Positions 1 to 7,979 of a stretch of 24,090 nucleotides of DNA are shown in pieces. Source of the stretch: Stagnihabitans sp038231395 (GTDB lineage Bacteria; Pseudomonadota; Alphaproteobacteria; Rhodobacterales; Rhodobacteraceae); NCBI GenBank assembly GCA_038231395.1, contig JBBRLL010000056.1, positions 1-24,090 on the forward strand, given 5' to 3'. Position numbers and translations under genes: made by a program. Position 1 is the first letter of the stretch. Every line of letters starts with the position of its first letter. The notes under the pieces were generated by a model. That model had not been told where the DNA came from. It saw nothing but the letters and a program-made list of their open reading frames with translations, and did no database searches.

Positions 1-1
1 C

Positions 2-40
2 AAGGCCACCTCACCCGCGCAACTGGAATTCAAACTCTGA
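2..40 (+). CDS. possible C-terminal tail of an upstream gene (partial)
   Basis: A reading frame open from the left edge ends with TGA at 38-40 and gives a 12-residue tail (KATSPAQLEFKL). It stops 17 nt before the start of the DUF2256 gene, which is normal spacing for a co-transcribed upstream gene. The other two plus-strand frames are also open here, so this is only the most economical reading. No family can be assigned from 12 residues. Confidence 0.25.
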   Translation, partial: KATSPAQLEFKL

Positions 41-57
41 TCGCCAAGGGGGCCAAA

Positions 58-201
58 ATGGCAAAGATGATCAAGAAATCCGACCTGCCGCAAAAGATCT
101 GCGCCACCTGCGGACGGCCTTTCACCTGGCGCAAGAAGTGGAAAAAGGTGTGGGACGAGGTCAGATATTGCTCTGAAAAATGCCGTGGGGCACGGGCCTG
201 A
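58..201 (+). CDS. DUF2256 family small zinc-ribbon-like protein
   Basis: This is a 47-residue protein of unknown function. It has two cysteine pairs, C-x2-C at residues 15-18 and C-x3-C at 38-42, around a conserved basic and aromatic core (RPFTWRKKW, then W-D-E-V-x-Y-C-S). That layout is the hallmark of the DUF2256 family and suggests binding of one zinc ion. The start ATG at 58 follows AAGGGGG at a good ribosome-binding distance; a second ATG at 67 is possible. The frame stays open to the left edge, so a longer upstream start cannot be excluded, but family members begin close to this Met. In other genomes DUF2256 genes often sit beside cryptochrome/photolyase-like genes (family knowledge); here the upstream neighbour is cut off. 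The gene converges on the symporter with only 8 nt between the stop codons. Confidence 0.8.
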   Translation: MAKMIKKSDLPQKICATCGRPFTWRKKWKKVWDEVRYCSEKCRGARA

Positions 202-209
202 GCGCGGTT

Positions 210-1436
210 TCAGGCGGTTCGCTCTTTGCTCGGCAAGGTCATCACCAGCACCAATGAACCCAGTTTCAACACGCACGGGATCACGGCATAAGCGATGTTC
301 AGGGTGCTTAACGCCTCAACACTGTTCACCTGACCTGGCACGTAACCCTTCCACTGCAACAACGGCATGACGACAAAAGCCGCCAGCGCCAGCCCCAGCT
401 TACCGGCAAACGCCCAAATCCCGAAGGCAAGCGAGGCCTTCAGCCCGGCCCGCGTCAGCGCCACCGAAAACATGGCTGGCAGCAGCACCGTGTCCGACCC
501 AAGCGCTGCCCCCGCCGCCACACAGATCACCGCAAACCCCACCAGATCGCCGGACGCCAGAAACGCCGATCCGGCAAAGCCCGCAATCGCCATCGGCATC
601 GAAATCAGCAGGGTCGCCCTCGCCCCGATCCGCTGGCTCAGGCGGGTCCAGAGCGGCACGCTTAACCCCGCACTCAGAAAGAACAGCGTCAACAGCGGCC
701 CGGCCCAGCCCGGCAAGTGCAGGCGATCCTCGACAAAGAACAGGAACAAGGTGGAGGTGATGGCGACAGGCAGGCTGTTGACCAGCGCCAATGCCAGAAG
801 TCGCAGCGCCCCCGCCTTGCCCAGACCGGCCAGCGACAAGGATTGGCCAAGGATGGCCGGACGTCGCCAGATGGGAAACGACAGAACGGCTGCGGCAATC
901 GCCACCACGCCCAGAAACACCCCGAACGCCGGATAGCCTTGCGCGCTGGCCCCCAGACCGGCAAACACGGCTGGGGCCAGGGCTGCAAGGATCACGCCGG
1001 CCAGCATCCCGCCCTCGCGCCAGGCGGCAAGGGTCATCAGCGCCGCAGGCTCTGGCCGTTCGGCGAGCGTCGCACTGCGGCCATAAAGCAGGATCGACCC
1101 AAGGCTGTAAGCGGCAAACAGCAGCACAAGGATGGCGGCCAGTTGGGCCGTGACATGTGGCCCGGGTGTCAGCGAAAACAGCAAGGGAAAGCCAAGCGCC
1201 AATCCCGCTGCGGCAGCCATGGCAAAACCCATCTGCGCGCCCGGCCAGCGGTCGATAGCCCAGCCAATCAGCGGATCCTGCACCAGATCGACCAGCCGGA
1301 TCACCAGCAAAATGATGCCAATACTGCCCAGACCGATGCCAAGATGGGTCGACGCAAACTGCGGCACGTGGATGTAAAGCGGAATTCCGGTTGCGGCCAA
1401 CATCACCGCATAGGCGCTGATCCGAGGATAGTGCAT
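210..1436 (-). CDS. GPH-family (MFS_2) sugar/cation symporter-like transporter
   Basis: This is a 408-residue polytopic membrane protein with about 12 hydrophobic segments. The N-terminal half carries the glycoside-pentoside-hexuronide:cation symporter signature, with Asp50, Asp54-Pro55 and Asp62 in LVDLVQDPLIGWAIDRW. In MelB-type carriers the matching acidic residues bind the coupling cation. The protein is somewhat shorter than the usual 440-480 residues of MelB/XynB-type carriers. It probably imports a glycoside or related small molecule across the inner membrane, but the substrate cannot be read from sequence. ATG at 1436 is preceded by AAAGGGCGG about 10 nt upstream. The gene is monocistronic in this window, converging on the DUF2256 gene and divergent from the peroxidase gene. 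Confidence 0.8.
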   Translation of the reverse strand: MHYPRISAYAVMLAATGIPLYIHVPQFASTHLGIGLGSIGIILLVIRLVDLVQDPLIGWAIDRWPGAQMGFAMAAAAGLALGFPLLFSLTPGPHVTAQLAAILVLLFAAYSLGSILLYGRSATLAERPEPAALMTLAAWREGGMLAGVILAALAPAVFAGLGASAQGYPAFGVFLGVVAIAAAVLSFPIWRRPAILGQSLSLAGLGKAGALRLLALALVNSLPVAITSTLFLFFVEDRLHLPGWAGPLLTLFFLSAGLSVPLWTRLSQRIGARATLLISMPMAIAGFAGSAFLASGDLVGFAVICVAAGAALGSDTVLLPAMFSVALTRAGLKASLAFGIWAFAGKLGLALAAFVVMPLLQWKGYVPGQVNSVEALSTLNIAYAVIPCVLKLGSLVLVMTLPSKERTA

Positions 1437-1849
1437 CAGGCAGCCGCCCTTTGGGTCAGCGTCCGCTGGGCTTTGGCTCTGACCGACCCCAACGGATGCG
1501 GCAAAGACATATGCCGCGCCACAAACCTGCTAAGATTTCGTCTTGAGGACCGGCTCAAATCATCACGTCCAGCTCTGTTGACCGCATTTGCATCGCGGCA
1601 TCTTGTTTTTTACGTGCCGACTGAGGCTGCGGATCATTCTGCGCGGCACGGGTTGAGCGTCGTGGTGCAGGAAAGCCGGTTCAGCGTGTTGCAGGTCGCC
1701 GTAACAGGGTTGCGCCGCTTTTATCTGCAGTGCGCGCATCAAAAGCTGAATTCCGCCCGACCCGGCCCCATTCCAAAAGCACCACTTGGAATATCTGCAA
1801 TTTGCGCCACATCCCTTCCAACGGCAGGTTGATCAAGGATACAGACAAG
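1437..1849. other. 413-bp divergent intergenic region
   Basis: This non-coding stretch separates the divergent symporter and peroxidase genes and should hold both promoters. The only structure I see is the ATTCCAA/TTGGAAT dyad listed separately. Long frames that cross it lack family similarity and ribosome-binding sites. A 24-codon minus-strand frame (1510 down to 1436) abuts the symporter ATG, but it has no convincing ribosome-binding site and I do not call it. Confidence 0.5.
1770..1792. promoter_or_regulatory. perfect 7-bp inverted repeat upstream of the peroxidase gene
   Basis: ATTCCAA (1770-1776) and TTGGAAT (1786-1792) are exact inverted repeats separated by 9 nt. They lie 58-80 nt upstream of the peroxidase start. 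Position and symmetry fit a protein-binding site or a 5'-UTR hairpin. No cognate regulator can be named. Confidence 0.35.
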
Positions 1850-2422
1850 ATGACACAGCGCAGAGAATTTCTTGGCGGCATAGGCTTTCTTGCGCTTGCC
1901 GCAGCAACCGGCGCGCCTTTGGTGGCGCAAGCCGCTGCCCTGACCGATCAGCCCTTTCCGCATTGGAGCTTTGAGTCGCTCTACGGCGGTACGTATGACT
2001 CCAAAGACTTCGCTGGCAAGCCTATCCTTTTGATCAACACCGCGTCGCTGTGTGGTTACACCTATCAGTATTCTGCGATGCAAAAGCTTTATGACACCTA
2101 CAAGGATCAGGGGCTGGTGGTGTTTGGCGTGCCCTCCGATGACTTTCACCAAGAGAAAGACGGCAACACGGCGGTAAAGACCTTTTGTGAGCTGAACTAC
2201 GGCATCACTTTGCCGATGGCCACGATTTCAAACGTGGTGGGGCCGAATGCGCATCCGTTGTACAAATGGTTGCACGAGACGGCGGGATTTGCGCCGCGAT
2301 GGAACTTCAACAAGGTGCTGTTTGACCGCAAGGGCCGGGTCGTGGGCATCTGGCGTTCTGGCGACGAGCCATTGGGCGGGTCTATCGAAGTGGCGGTCAA
2401 GAAGGTTCTTTCGGAAGCGTGA
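1850..2422 (+). CDS. Tat-exported glutathione peroxidase-like thiol peroxidase
   Basis: This is a 190-residue thioredoxin-fold peroxidase that probably reduces H2O2 or organic hydroperoxides. Residues 1-30 look like a twin-arginine signal: Arg4-Arg5 in RREFLGG, a hydrophobic stretch, then AQA near residue 28. It is therefore predicted to act in the periplasm. The GPx core follows, with the peroxidatic Cys68 in NTASLCGYT (cysteine, not selenocysteine), a second Cys113 that could resolve it, and Trp151-Asn152 in WNFNKVLF. The usual catalytic Gln in the FPxNQF motif is replaced here by VPSDDF (residues 94-99). I chose ATG 1850 because it gives the Tat signal and has AAGGA 11 nt upstream; an upstream in-frame start at 1730 would only add non-homologous sequence. 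The gene stands alone between the symporter and the lactonase-like gene. Confidence 0.85.
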   Translation: MTQRREFLGGIGFLALAAATGAPLVAQAAALTDQPFPHWSFESLYGGTYDSKDFAGKPILLINTASLCGYTYQYSAMQKLYDTYKDQGLVVFGVPSDDFHQEKDGNTAVKTFCELNYGITLPMATISNVVGPNAHPLYKWLHETAGFAPRWNFNKVLFDRKGRVVGIWRSGDEPLGGSIEVAVKKVLSEA

Positions 2423-2598
2423 CCCTGCGGCAAATGTTTAGAGTATCACGACGGAAGTGTTGGGCTGGCGGACCGGGATGCCGCGCTAAAGTGGAATCGT
2501 CGCTTTCGGTGAGGCGCGTTGCGTATGGTCTGCGACAAAGCCAGATAAGGTGCCGCTTCATCAATTTCATGGGCGCGATGTAGGCTGAAAGCCTGCGG

Positions 2599-3363
2599 TC
2601 AAAGGTAAAGATCAGGTGCCTTCCTCAGGCCGGGCCATTGTGCCGGACAATGGCCATAAATCACCAACGCTGCGGTTTCAGCGGCAAGCGACATCAACCT
2701 GTCAGCACTTTCAATGGCCGCTTGCGGGTCGTCCGCAGTGTCAAACCTCTCGGCTATTTCTGCGGGGCGCGAGATGGCGTCCGAGACCAGCAGGACCGGA
2801 CCGGTGACGGGCAGGTCCAGCCAAAGCGCAAGTTGTCCCGCCACGTGCCCCGGTGCCGTCAGCAGTCGCAAGCCGGGGCCAAGCGCGCAATCACCGTCCA
2901 CCGGAATGTAGCTGCGGTCCGGCCACGTCATCGGTCGTGTTTTGCCAAAGTAAAGCGGGGCCGGAAGCTGGTGTTCGGCTGTGGAAAGCAGGATCGGCGC
3001 GTTCGGAAAGTTCGCAATGCCGCCAACGTGGTCGATATGGCTGTGGGTCAGGACCAGCAGATCAATATCGCTGGGCGTCAGACCCAGCAAAGCCAGTTGC
3101 GCATCGGGCAGGTTCTGCGTCGTCAGGTGCAGGACCTGACCAAAACTGCCCAAGCCATCTTCGGCACTGGCCCGGGCCACGTCTTGCGCATATTTCGCCG
3201 GAAACCCGGTGTCGATCAGAATTGATTCCCCCTGATCGGTGCGGATCAGAAAACCGACGATACCGATGATCCGCCCGTTGGCATAAACCTGAAACAGCCC
3301 GTAATCCAGCACCGCCAGACTGACGGGTCGCCCCTTGATATAGCCTGCCGCACCGCTCGCCAT
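2599..3363 (-). CDS. N-acyl homoserine lactonase-like MBL-fold metallohydrolase
   Basis: This is a 254-residue metallo-beta-lactamase-fold hydrolase. The dinuclear metal site is complete: His107, His109, Asp111 and His112 in THSHIDHVGG, His173 in APGHVAGQ, Asp195 in LVSDAIS, and His238 in IYGHCP. Length, ligand spacing and order match AiiA/AttM-type AHL lactonases, which open the lactone ring of acyl-homoserine lactone signals. Related family members hydrolyse other lactones or esters, so substrate is inferred. No signal peptide is visible, so it is likely cytoplasmic. GGAG lies about 10 nt before ATG 3363. It is separated from the M32 gene upstream by about 150 nt and is probably transcribed on its own. 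Quorum quenching or lactone recycling is plausible; no luxI/luxR gene lies in the window. Confidence 0.8.
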   Translation of the reverse strand: MASGAAGYIKGRPVSLAVLDYGLFQVYANGRIIGIVGFLIRTDQGESILIDTGFPAKYAQDVARASAEDGLGSFGQVLHLTTQNLPDAQLALLGLTPSDIDLLVLTHSHIDHVGGIANFPNAPILLSTAEHQLPAPLYFGKTRPMTWPDRSYIPVDGDCALGPGLRLLTAPGHVAGQLALWLDLPVTGPVLLVSDAISRPAEIAERFDTADDPQAAIESADRLMSLAAETAALVIYGHCPAQWPGLRKAPDLYL

Positions 3364-3512
3364 TCTCTGCTCCGATCAATGGGCTTACTCGGTCAAAGCC
3401 AAAATCCAACCGCCGGCCCCATATCTTCCCGTTGAATTGCAGCCGCAACCCGCACCTGTATCGCCGTGTCATTCGACGAGCAAATCCCGCTCTTTGCGAC
3501 ATAGCTGCGCCG

Positions 3513-5027
3513 TCACGCCAGTACCGCATCAACCTTGGCCGCCAGATCAGCCAGATAGGGCGCGGGGTCAAGGGCGCTTCCGGTCACCCGTTGCAACGTC
3601 TCTGCCGGAGTAAAGCTGCGGCGGTGCTGATAAATCTGGTGGGTCAGCCAATCCTTCAGCGGGACATAGTAGCCTTGGGTCAGACCGAGGGCGATATCGG
3701 GCAGGGTCATGGCCTTGGCAAAGACTTGCGAGGCTATGATGTTTCCCAGCGTATAGGTCGGGAACGATCCGACGTAGCCTTGCGACCAATGCACATCCTG
3801 CAACACGCCGCGCGTGTCATCGGGCACAGCCAGCCCCAGATACTCTTGCATCCGTTCCGCCCAGACTGCGGGCAGATCGGCCACCTGAAGGGTGCCAGCC
3901 ATCAGGTCAGCCTCAATCTCGGACCGCAGGATGATGTGCAGGTCATAGGTCAACTCGTCCGCCTCGACCCGGATCAGGCTGGGGCGGACCTGATTGACCG
4001 AGCGCCAGAATTCGGACGCGGTGACATCCGACAACTGATCCGGGAAATGACTTTGCAATTCGGGGAAATGCACATTCCAGAAGCCACGCGCCCGACCCAC
4101 CCGGTTTTCCCACAAACGCGACTGGCTTTCGTGCATGCCGAAACTGGCGCCGCCCACGGCATAAAGGTTGACCAGATCGGTGGTAAAGATGCTGCGGTTG
4201 TGGTCAGGCGACACGCCTTGCTCATACATGCCATGCCCGGCCTCGTGCCACAAAGCGAACATGCCGCCGGGCAGCCAGGTCTCGCGGAACCGGCTGGTGA
4301 TGCGCACATCGTTGCGGGTGAACGAGATCTCGAAGGGGTGCACGGTGTCGTCCATCCGCCCGCGCGACAAATCATAACCCATGCGTTCGGCGATGCTTAA
4401 CGCAAAGGCCTTCTGTGCCGGGATCGCATAGCTGCGGGCCAGAAAGTCGGTTCGGGGCGGCGGGGCGGCGGTGGCTTTGGCGATCAGCGGGATCAGGGCG
4501 TCTTTCAACCTTGCATAGATCGGGCGCAGGGAGGCAAGGGTCATGCCGGGTTCAAAGGCTCCGACCAGCGGGTCATAGGGATGCGCGCCGCCCCCGATGG
4601 CATCCGACACCTCGCGCTGCATCGCCAGCATCCGGGTCAGAAGCGGGGCATAGGTGGCAAAGTCGTTGGACTGCCGCGCCGTGACCCAGGCCGCGTGCGC
4701 CGTGGTCTTGAGTTCGGCAATCTCACGGATCAAAGCCGCTGGAATCCGCGCCAGCGTGGCAATCCCCGCCGCAGCCTGCGCCAATTCCACATGGCGCGGA
4801 TCGTTGGGGGTGGTGGCAAGTTCGGCCCGGGCACTGTCCAAAGCGCGGGCCATAGCCGCACCGGTCGCGATATCGCGCGCGAGGCTGGTCACCGTGGCCA
4901 TCTGCAACCCGCGCGCGGCCACACCGCCGGGCGGCATGACGGTGCGCGCGTCCCAGGACATCAGGTTGACGGTGCACAAAAGGTCGTTGACCTTTGCCAT
5001 GGTAGTGCGGAAGGCTTTATAGGTCAT
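3513..5027 (-). CDS. M32 family metallocarboxypeptidase
   Basis: This 504-residue cytoplasmic zinc carboxypeptidase belongs to the Taq carboxypeptidase 1 family, which removes C-terminal residues from peptides. The protein is largely helical. It has the zinc motif HEAGH at residues 261-265 and the family motif MHESQSRLWEN (298-308), where Glu300 is the third ligand. The conserved DDTVHPFE (227-234) and the N-terminal LMSWDARTVMPPGG (22-35) are also typical. Length equals the family norm of about 500. An in-frame ATG at 5075 exists, but I chose ATG 5027 because it forms an ATGA overlap with the preceding ATPase stop codon and matches where family members begin. It is the last gene of the importer operon, so the likely job is trimming imported peptides or amide-linked substrates inside the cell. 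Confidence 0.9.
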   Translation of the reverse strand: MTYKAFRTTMAKVNDLLCTVNLMSWDARTVMPPGGVAARGLQMATVTSLARDIATGAAMARALDSARAELATTPNDPRHVELAQAAAGIATLARIPAALIREIAELKTTAHAAWVTARQSNDFATYAPLLTRMLAMQREVSDAIGGGAHPYDPLVGAFEPGMTLASLRPIYARLKDALIPLIAKATAAPPPRTDFLARSYAIPAQKAFALSIAERMGYDLSRGRMDDTVHPFEISFTRNDVRITSRFRETWLPGGMFALWHEAGHGMYEQGVSPDHNRSIFTTDLVNLYAVGGASFGMHESQSRLWENRVGRARGFWNVHFPELQSHFPDQLSDVTASEFWRSVNQVRPSLIRVEADELTYDLHIILRSEIEADLMAGTLQVADLPAVWAERMQEYLGLAVPDDTRGVLQDVHWSQGYVGSFPTYTLGNIIASQVFAKAMTLPDIALGLTQGYYVPLKDWLTHQIYQHRRSFTPAETLQRVTGSALDPAPYLADLAAKVDAVLA

Positions 5028-6166
5028 GGGGGGCTTTCGATGGGTGCAGGACGGCCAAAGTCGGTCAGGTGACAAGCCGCCATATGTCCCGGCCCGCGAC
5101 CGGTCAGAACCGGACGTTCGGTGCGGCAGCGGTCATGGGCCAGCGCGCACCGAGTGCTGAAAAGACACCCTTTGGGCGGATTGATCGGGCTGGGCAACTC
5201 TCCCTTTGCCGCCACGCTGCGGGTGCGGCGGGCCGGGTCAATCTCGGGCGCTGCTTGCAGTAGGGCGCGAGTGTAGGGGTGGCGCGGGGCGGTGAACAGC
5301 GCCTCGGTCGGGGCAATCTCCACCACCTTGCCAAGATACATCACCGCCACCCGGTGCGAGATATGGCGCACCAGCCGCAGGTCGTGGGCCACAAATACGA
5401 CGGTCAGTTTCAAGCGGTCTTGCAATTCCAAAAGCAGGTTCACCACTTGCGCCTGCACCGAGACGTCAAGGGCCGAGACCAACTCGTCCGCCACCAGCAC
5501 CTCGGGCTCCACCGCCAAAGCGCGTGCGATGCCGATGCGCTGACGCTGACCGCCAGAGAATTCGTGCGGATAGCGGTCAGCGGCATCAGGTGACAGCCGG
5601 ACCAGCGCCAGCAGTTCGGCGATGCGGGCGGGGCGTTCGGGGGCAGGGCGCATCGCATGGACCGAAAGCGCCTCGGACAGGATCTGGCGCACGGTCATGC
5701 GCGGATTCAAGGATCCGTAAGGGTCTTGAAAGATCATCTGGACGCGGCGGTTGAAAGCGCGGCGGTCCGGGCCGGTCAGGGTGGCCACGTCAATGCCGTT
5801 GAACACAACACGCCCGGCGGTAAGGTCGTGCAGCCGCACAAGGCACCGCGCCAGGGTGGATTTGCCGCAGCCGCTTTCGCCGACAATGCCCAGCGTTTCA
5901 CCCCGGTGAACTTGCAGGCTGACCCCGTTCAGCGCGTTCACCGCCAGACGCGGCTGCCCCGCGATCAGGCGCGACAGGCTGCGCGGAAACGGGAAGATTT
6001 TGCTGATGTTTTCAGCACTCAGCAGCACTTCCGCGTCAGAGGTTTCCGAGTTGGAGTTCTCGCCTCGTGAGGTTTCGGCCTGCGAGGTTTCGGCCTGCAA
6101 TTTTTCAGTCCTGGAGATTGCGGTTTGCGGGATTGCGGGTTGCGAGGGTCCGGCGGCGTCGGTCAT
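5024..6166 (-). CDS. oligopeptide/dipeptide-type ABC transporter ATPase (OppF/DppF-like) with repeat-built N-terminal extension
   Basis: This is a 380-residue nucleotide-binding subunit on the cytoplasmic face of the importer. Seen: Walker A GESGCGKST (96-104), Q-loop Gln147, signature FSGGQ (203-207), Walker B VLVADE (223-228) and switch His261. The C-terminal oligo_HPY region carries four Cys (334, 340, 347, 365) spaced like the Fe-S cluster ligands known in some DppD/OppD proteins. After Walker B the sequence is DELVSALD, where DEPxSALD is usual. Residues 1-46 are an extra, low-complexity acidic/Ser-Thr extension encoded by a degenerate 15-bp tandem repeat (see separate entry). Start 6166 is fixed by the ATGA overlap with the upstream ATPase gene; the stop overlaps the M32 start in the same way. 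Confidence 0.92.
   Translation of the reverse strand: MTDAAGPSQPAIPQTAISRTEKLQAETSQAETSRGENSNSETSDAEVLLSAENISKIFPFPRSLSRLIAGQPRLAVNALNGVSLQVHRGETLGIVGESGCGKSTLARCLVRLHDLTAGRVVFNGIDVATLTGPDRRAFNRRVQMIFQDPYGSLNPRMTVRQILSEALSVHAMRPAPERPARIAELLALVRLSPDAADRYPHEFSGGQRQRIGIARALAVEPEVLVADELVSALDVSVQAQVVNLLLELQDRLKLTVVFVAHDLRLVRHISHRVAVMYLGKVVEIAPTEALFTAPRHPYTRALLQAAPEIDPARRTRSVAAKGELPSPINPPKGCLFSTRCALAHDRCRTERPVLTGRGPGHMAACHLTDFGRPAPIESPP
6039..6158 (-). repeat. degenerate 15-bp minisatellite, 8 units, coding for pentapeptide repeats
   Basis: Eight consecutive 15-nt units can be laid out from 6039 to 6158. Units at 6069-6083 and 6084-6098 are identical (gaggtttcggcctgc). Units at 6039, 6054, 6114 and 6129 are clearly related; those at 6099 and 6144 are more diverged. 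Fifteen bases equals five codons, so expansion keeps frame. On the coding (minus) strand the units read as pentapeptides such as QAETS, QAETS, RGENS, NSETS in the N-terminal extension of the ATPase. Confidence 0.75.
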
Positions 6167-7155
6167 GCCTGCAACCCCGAACCTGCGGCAACGACTTGGC
6201 CGCTGTTAAAGCAGGCGACCGCGCGATCGGGGCCGGTTGGTGCCATGACCGGCGCCATGGTGCGGCAGCGGTCCGATGTGAAGGTGCAGCGCGGATGAAA
6301 AGCGCAGCCTTGTGGCAGTGCCAAAAGCCCTGGCGGCGTGCCTTCGATGGATGTCAGGGGGCTGCGTTGGGTTCCGGCCCGCGGCACCGACCCCAACAAG
6401 CCCCGGGTATAGGCATGTTGCGGACTGGCGAAAACCTCGGCCACGGGTCCAGTCTCTACGATCCGCCCGGCATACATCACGGCCATCCGGTCGCAGGTGG
6501 TGGCCACGACGCCCAGATCATGGGTCACCAGAACCACACTCATCGCCAAAGCATCGCGCAGATCAAGGATCAGCTTCAGGATCTGGTCCTGAATGGTCAC
6601 ATCCAGTGCCGTGGTGGGTTCATCCGCCAGCAGAAGTTTCGGGTTGCTGGCCAAGGCGATGGCGATCATCACGCGCTGACGCATCCCGCCGGAAAACTGG
6701 TGCGGATATTCGCCGAGGCGGCGGGCGGCGTCGGGGATGCCGACCAGATCCATCAATTCACGCGCGCGCGACTTGCGGGCGGCGGCATTCAGGTCGGTGT
6801 GGGCGTGCAGGTTCTCATCAATTTGCAGGCTGACCGGCAGGACCGGGTTCAAGGCCGTCATCGGCTCCTGAAAGATCATCGAAATCTGCCCACCGCGCAC
6901 GGCGCGCAGATCACGTGGCGGCAGGGTCAGCAGATTTTGGCCGTGCCAGATCACCTCGCCCCGTGATGTGGCGTTCCCCGGCAAAAGCCCCAGGATCGAC
7001 CGCAAGGTGACGCTTTTGCCAGAGCCGGATTCGCCGACCAGCCCCATCACCTCACCCGGCAGGACGCGGAACGAGATGTCGTCGACCGGGGTGACCCGGC
7101 CTGCGCCGGTGGCAAAGGTGGTCGTCAGGTTGCGAACCTCCAATGCAGCGGTCAT
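6163..7155 (-). CDS. oligopeptide/dipeptide-type ABC transporter ATPase (OppD/DppD-like)
   Basis: This is a 330-residue nucleotide-binding subunit, partner of the downstream OppF-like ATPase. Seen: Walker A GESGSGKS (41-48), Q-loop Gln96, signature FSGGMRQR (154-161), Walker B LLLADEP (174-180) with TTALD following, and switch His212. The C-terminal oligo_HPY domain has Cys284, Cys290, Cys297 and Cys315, which could hold an Fe-S cluster as described for DppD-type proteins. Unlike its partner, it has no N-terminal extension and begins directly with the ABC fold. ATG 7155 overlaps the permease stop codon (ATGA) and the stop overlaps the next ATPase start. The two ATPases would form the heterodimer that powers uptake. 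Confidence 0.93.
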   Translation of the reverse strand: MTAALEVRNLTTTFATGAGRVTPVDDISFRVLPGEVMGLVGESGSGKSVTLRSILGLLPGNATSRGEVIWHGQNLLTLPPRDLRAVRGGQISMIFQEPMTALNPVLPVSLQIDENLHAHTDLNAAARKSRARELMDLVGIPDAARRLGEYPHQFSGGMRQRVMIAIALASNPKLLLADEPTTALDVTIQDQILKLILDLRDALAMSVVLVTHDLGVVATTCDRMAVMYAGRIVETGPVAEVFASPQHAYTRGLLGSVPRAGTQRSPLTSIEGTPPGLLALPQGCAFHPRCTFTSDRCRTMAPVMAPTGPDRAVACFNSGQVVAAGSGLQA

Positions 7156-7979
7156 TTGCGGGTCCTCATCACTTCGGCCAGACCGTCACCCAAAAGGCTG
7201 AAGCCAAGCCCGGTCACCACGATGGCGATGCCGGGAAACACCGATATCCACCAGGCGGTTGTCATGAAATTCTTGCCCTCAGCGATTTGCACACCCCATT
7301 CCGGGGTCGGCGGCTGCGCGCCAAGCCCAAGGTAGCCAAGGCTCGACCCCAGAAGGATCGCCAGCGCCATGTCGGTCATCAGATAGACGATGGCCGGAGT
7401 GATGGCATTGGGCAAAAGGTGGCGAAAGATCACGCGGAGCGGGGTGTAGCCCATCGCGCGGCCCGCATCGGCATAGTCCAGCCGCTTTTGCACGACGATT
7501 TCCGCCGCGATGATGCGGGCATAAAACACCCAGCCGACAACCCCCACGGCGATGTACATGTTGATCAGCCCCGGCCCCAGAACCGACACGATGGCGATCA
7601 CCAGCACCAGAAAGGGGAAGGTGATCACGGCATCGACGATCCGGCCAAAGATAGTCTCGGCAAGACCGCCGGCATAGCCGACAAAGGCGCCGACGATGGT
7701 GCCCAGCACAAACGAAAAGATGGTGGAAAAGAACGCGATCTGCATGTCGATCGTATAGGCATGGATCACCCGGCTTAACACGTCGCGGCCGAAATTGTCG
7801 GTCCCGAAAAGGTGGGTCCTGTCGGGCGGAGCGCTCAATGCGTTGTAATCAAAGGCTACCGGGTCGTAGGGGGCAAAAAGGCCGGGAAACGTGGCCAAAG
7901 CCAGACTGACGCCCAAAATCGCACCGCCCAGCAGCAGCGGCCCCGGCAGCGCCCTGGCGCGCGTCATCAAAGCCGTCAT
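7152..7979 (-). CDS. ABC transporter permease, DppC/OppC-like
   Basis: This is a 275-residue inner-membrane permease with about six hydrophobic helices. The cytoplasmic EAA loop that docks on the ATPases is visible as AGRAMGYTPLRVIFRHLLPN (about residues 161-180). The periplasmic TM1-TM2 region includes HLFGTDNFGRDVLSRVIHA, typical of DppC/OppC/NikC proteins. At 275 residues it sits at the short end of the family. ATG 7979 is set by the ATGA overlap with the upstream permease gene. It forms the membrane channel together with the DppB-like permease. Confidence 0.92.
   Translation of the reverse strand: MTALMTRARALPGPLLLGGAILGVSLALATFPGLFAPYDPVAFDYNALSAPPDRTHLFGTDNFGRDVLSRVIHAYTIDMQIAFFSTIFSFVLGTIVGAFVGYAGGLAETIFGRIVDAVITFPFLVLVIAIVSVLGPGLINMYIAVGVVGWVFYARIIAAEIVVQKRLDYADAGRAMGYTPLRVIFRHLLPNAITPAIVYLMTDMALAILLGSSLGYLGLGAQPPTPEWGVQIAEGKNFMTTAWWISVFPGIAIVVTGLGFSLLGDGLAEVMRTRK

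Noticed and set aside
1436..1510. 24-codon minus-strand frame abutting the symporter start
   Set aside because: It has no convincing ribosome-binding site or similarity. It is probably chance in a GC-rich leader.
717..1832. Long plus-strand frame antisense to the symporter
   Set aside because: It is a shadow of GC-rich third positions on the other strand. The product is Arg/Gln-rich with no recognisable domain.
1730..2422. 230-residue version of the peroxidase
   Set aside because: The first 40 residues resemble no part of the family, whereas ATG 1850 gives a proper Tat signal peptide and ribosome-binding site.
2582..2594. AGGCT-GAA-AGCCT hairpin as a terminator between the peroxidase and lactonase-like genes
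   Set aside because: The stem is only 5 bp and no T-run follows on either strand.
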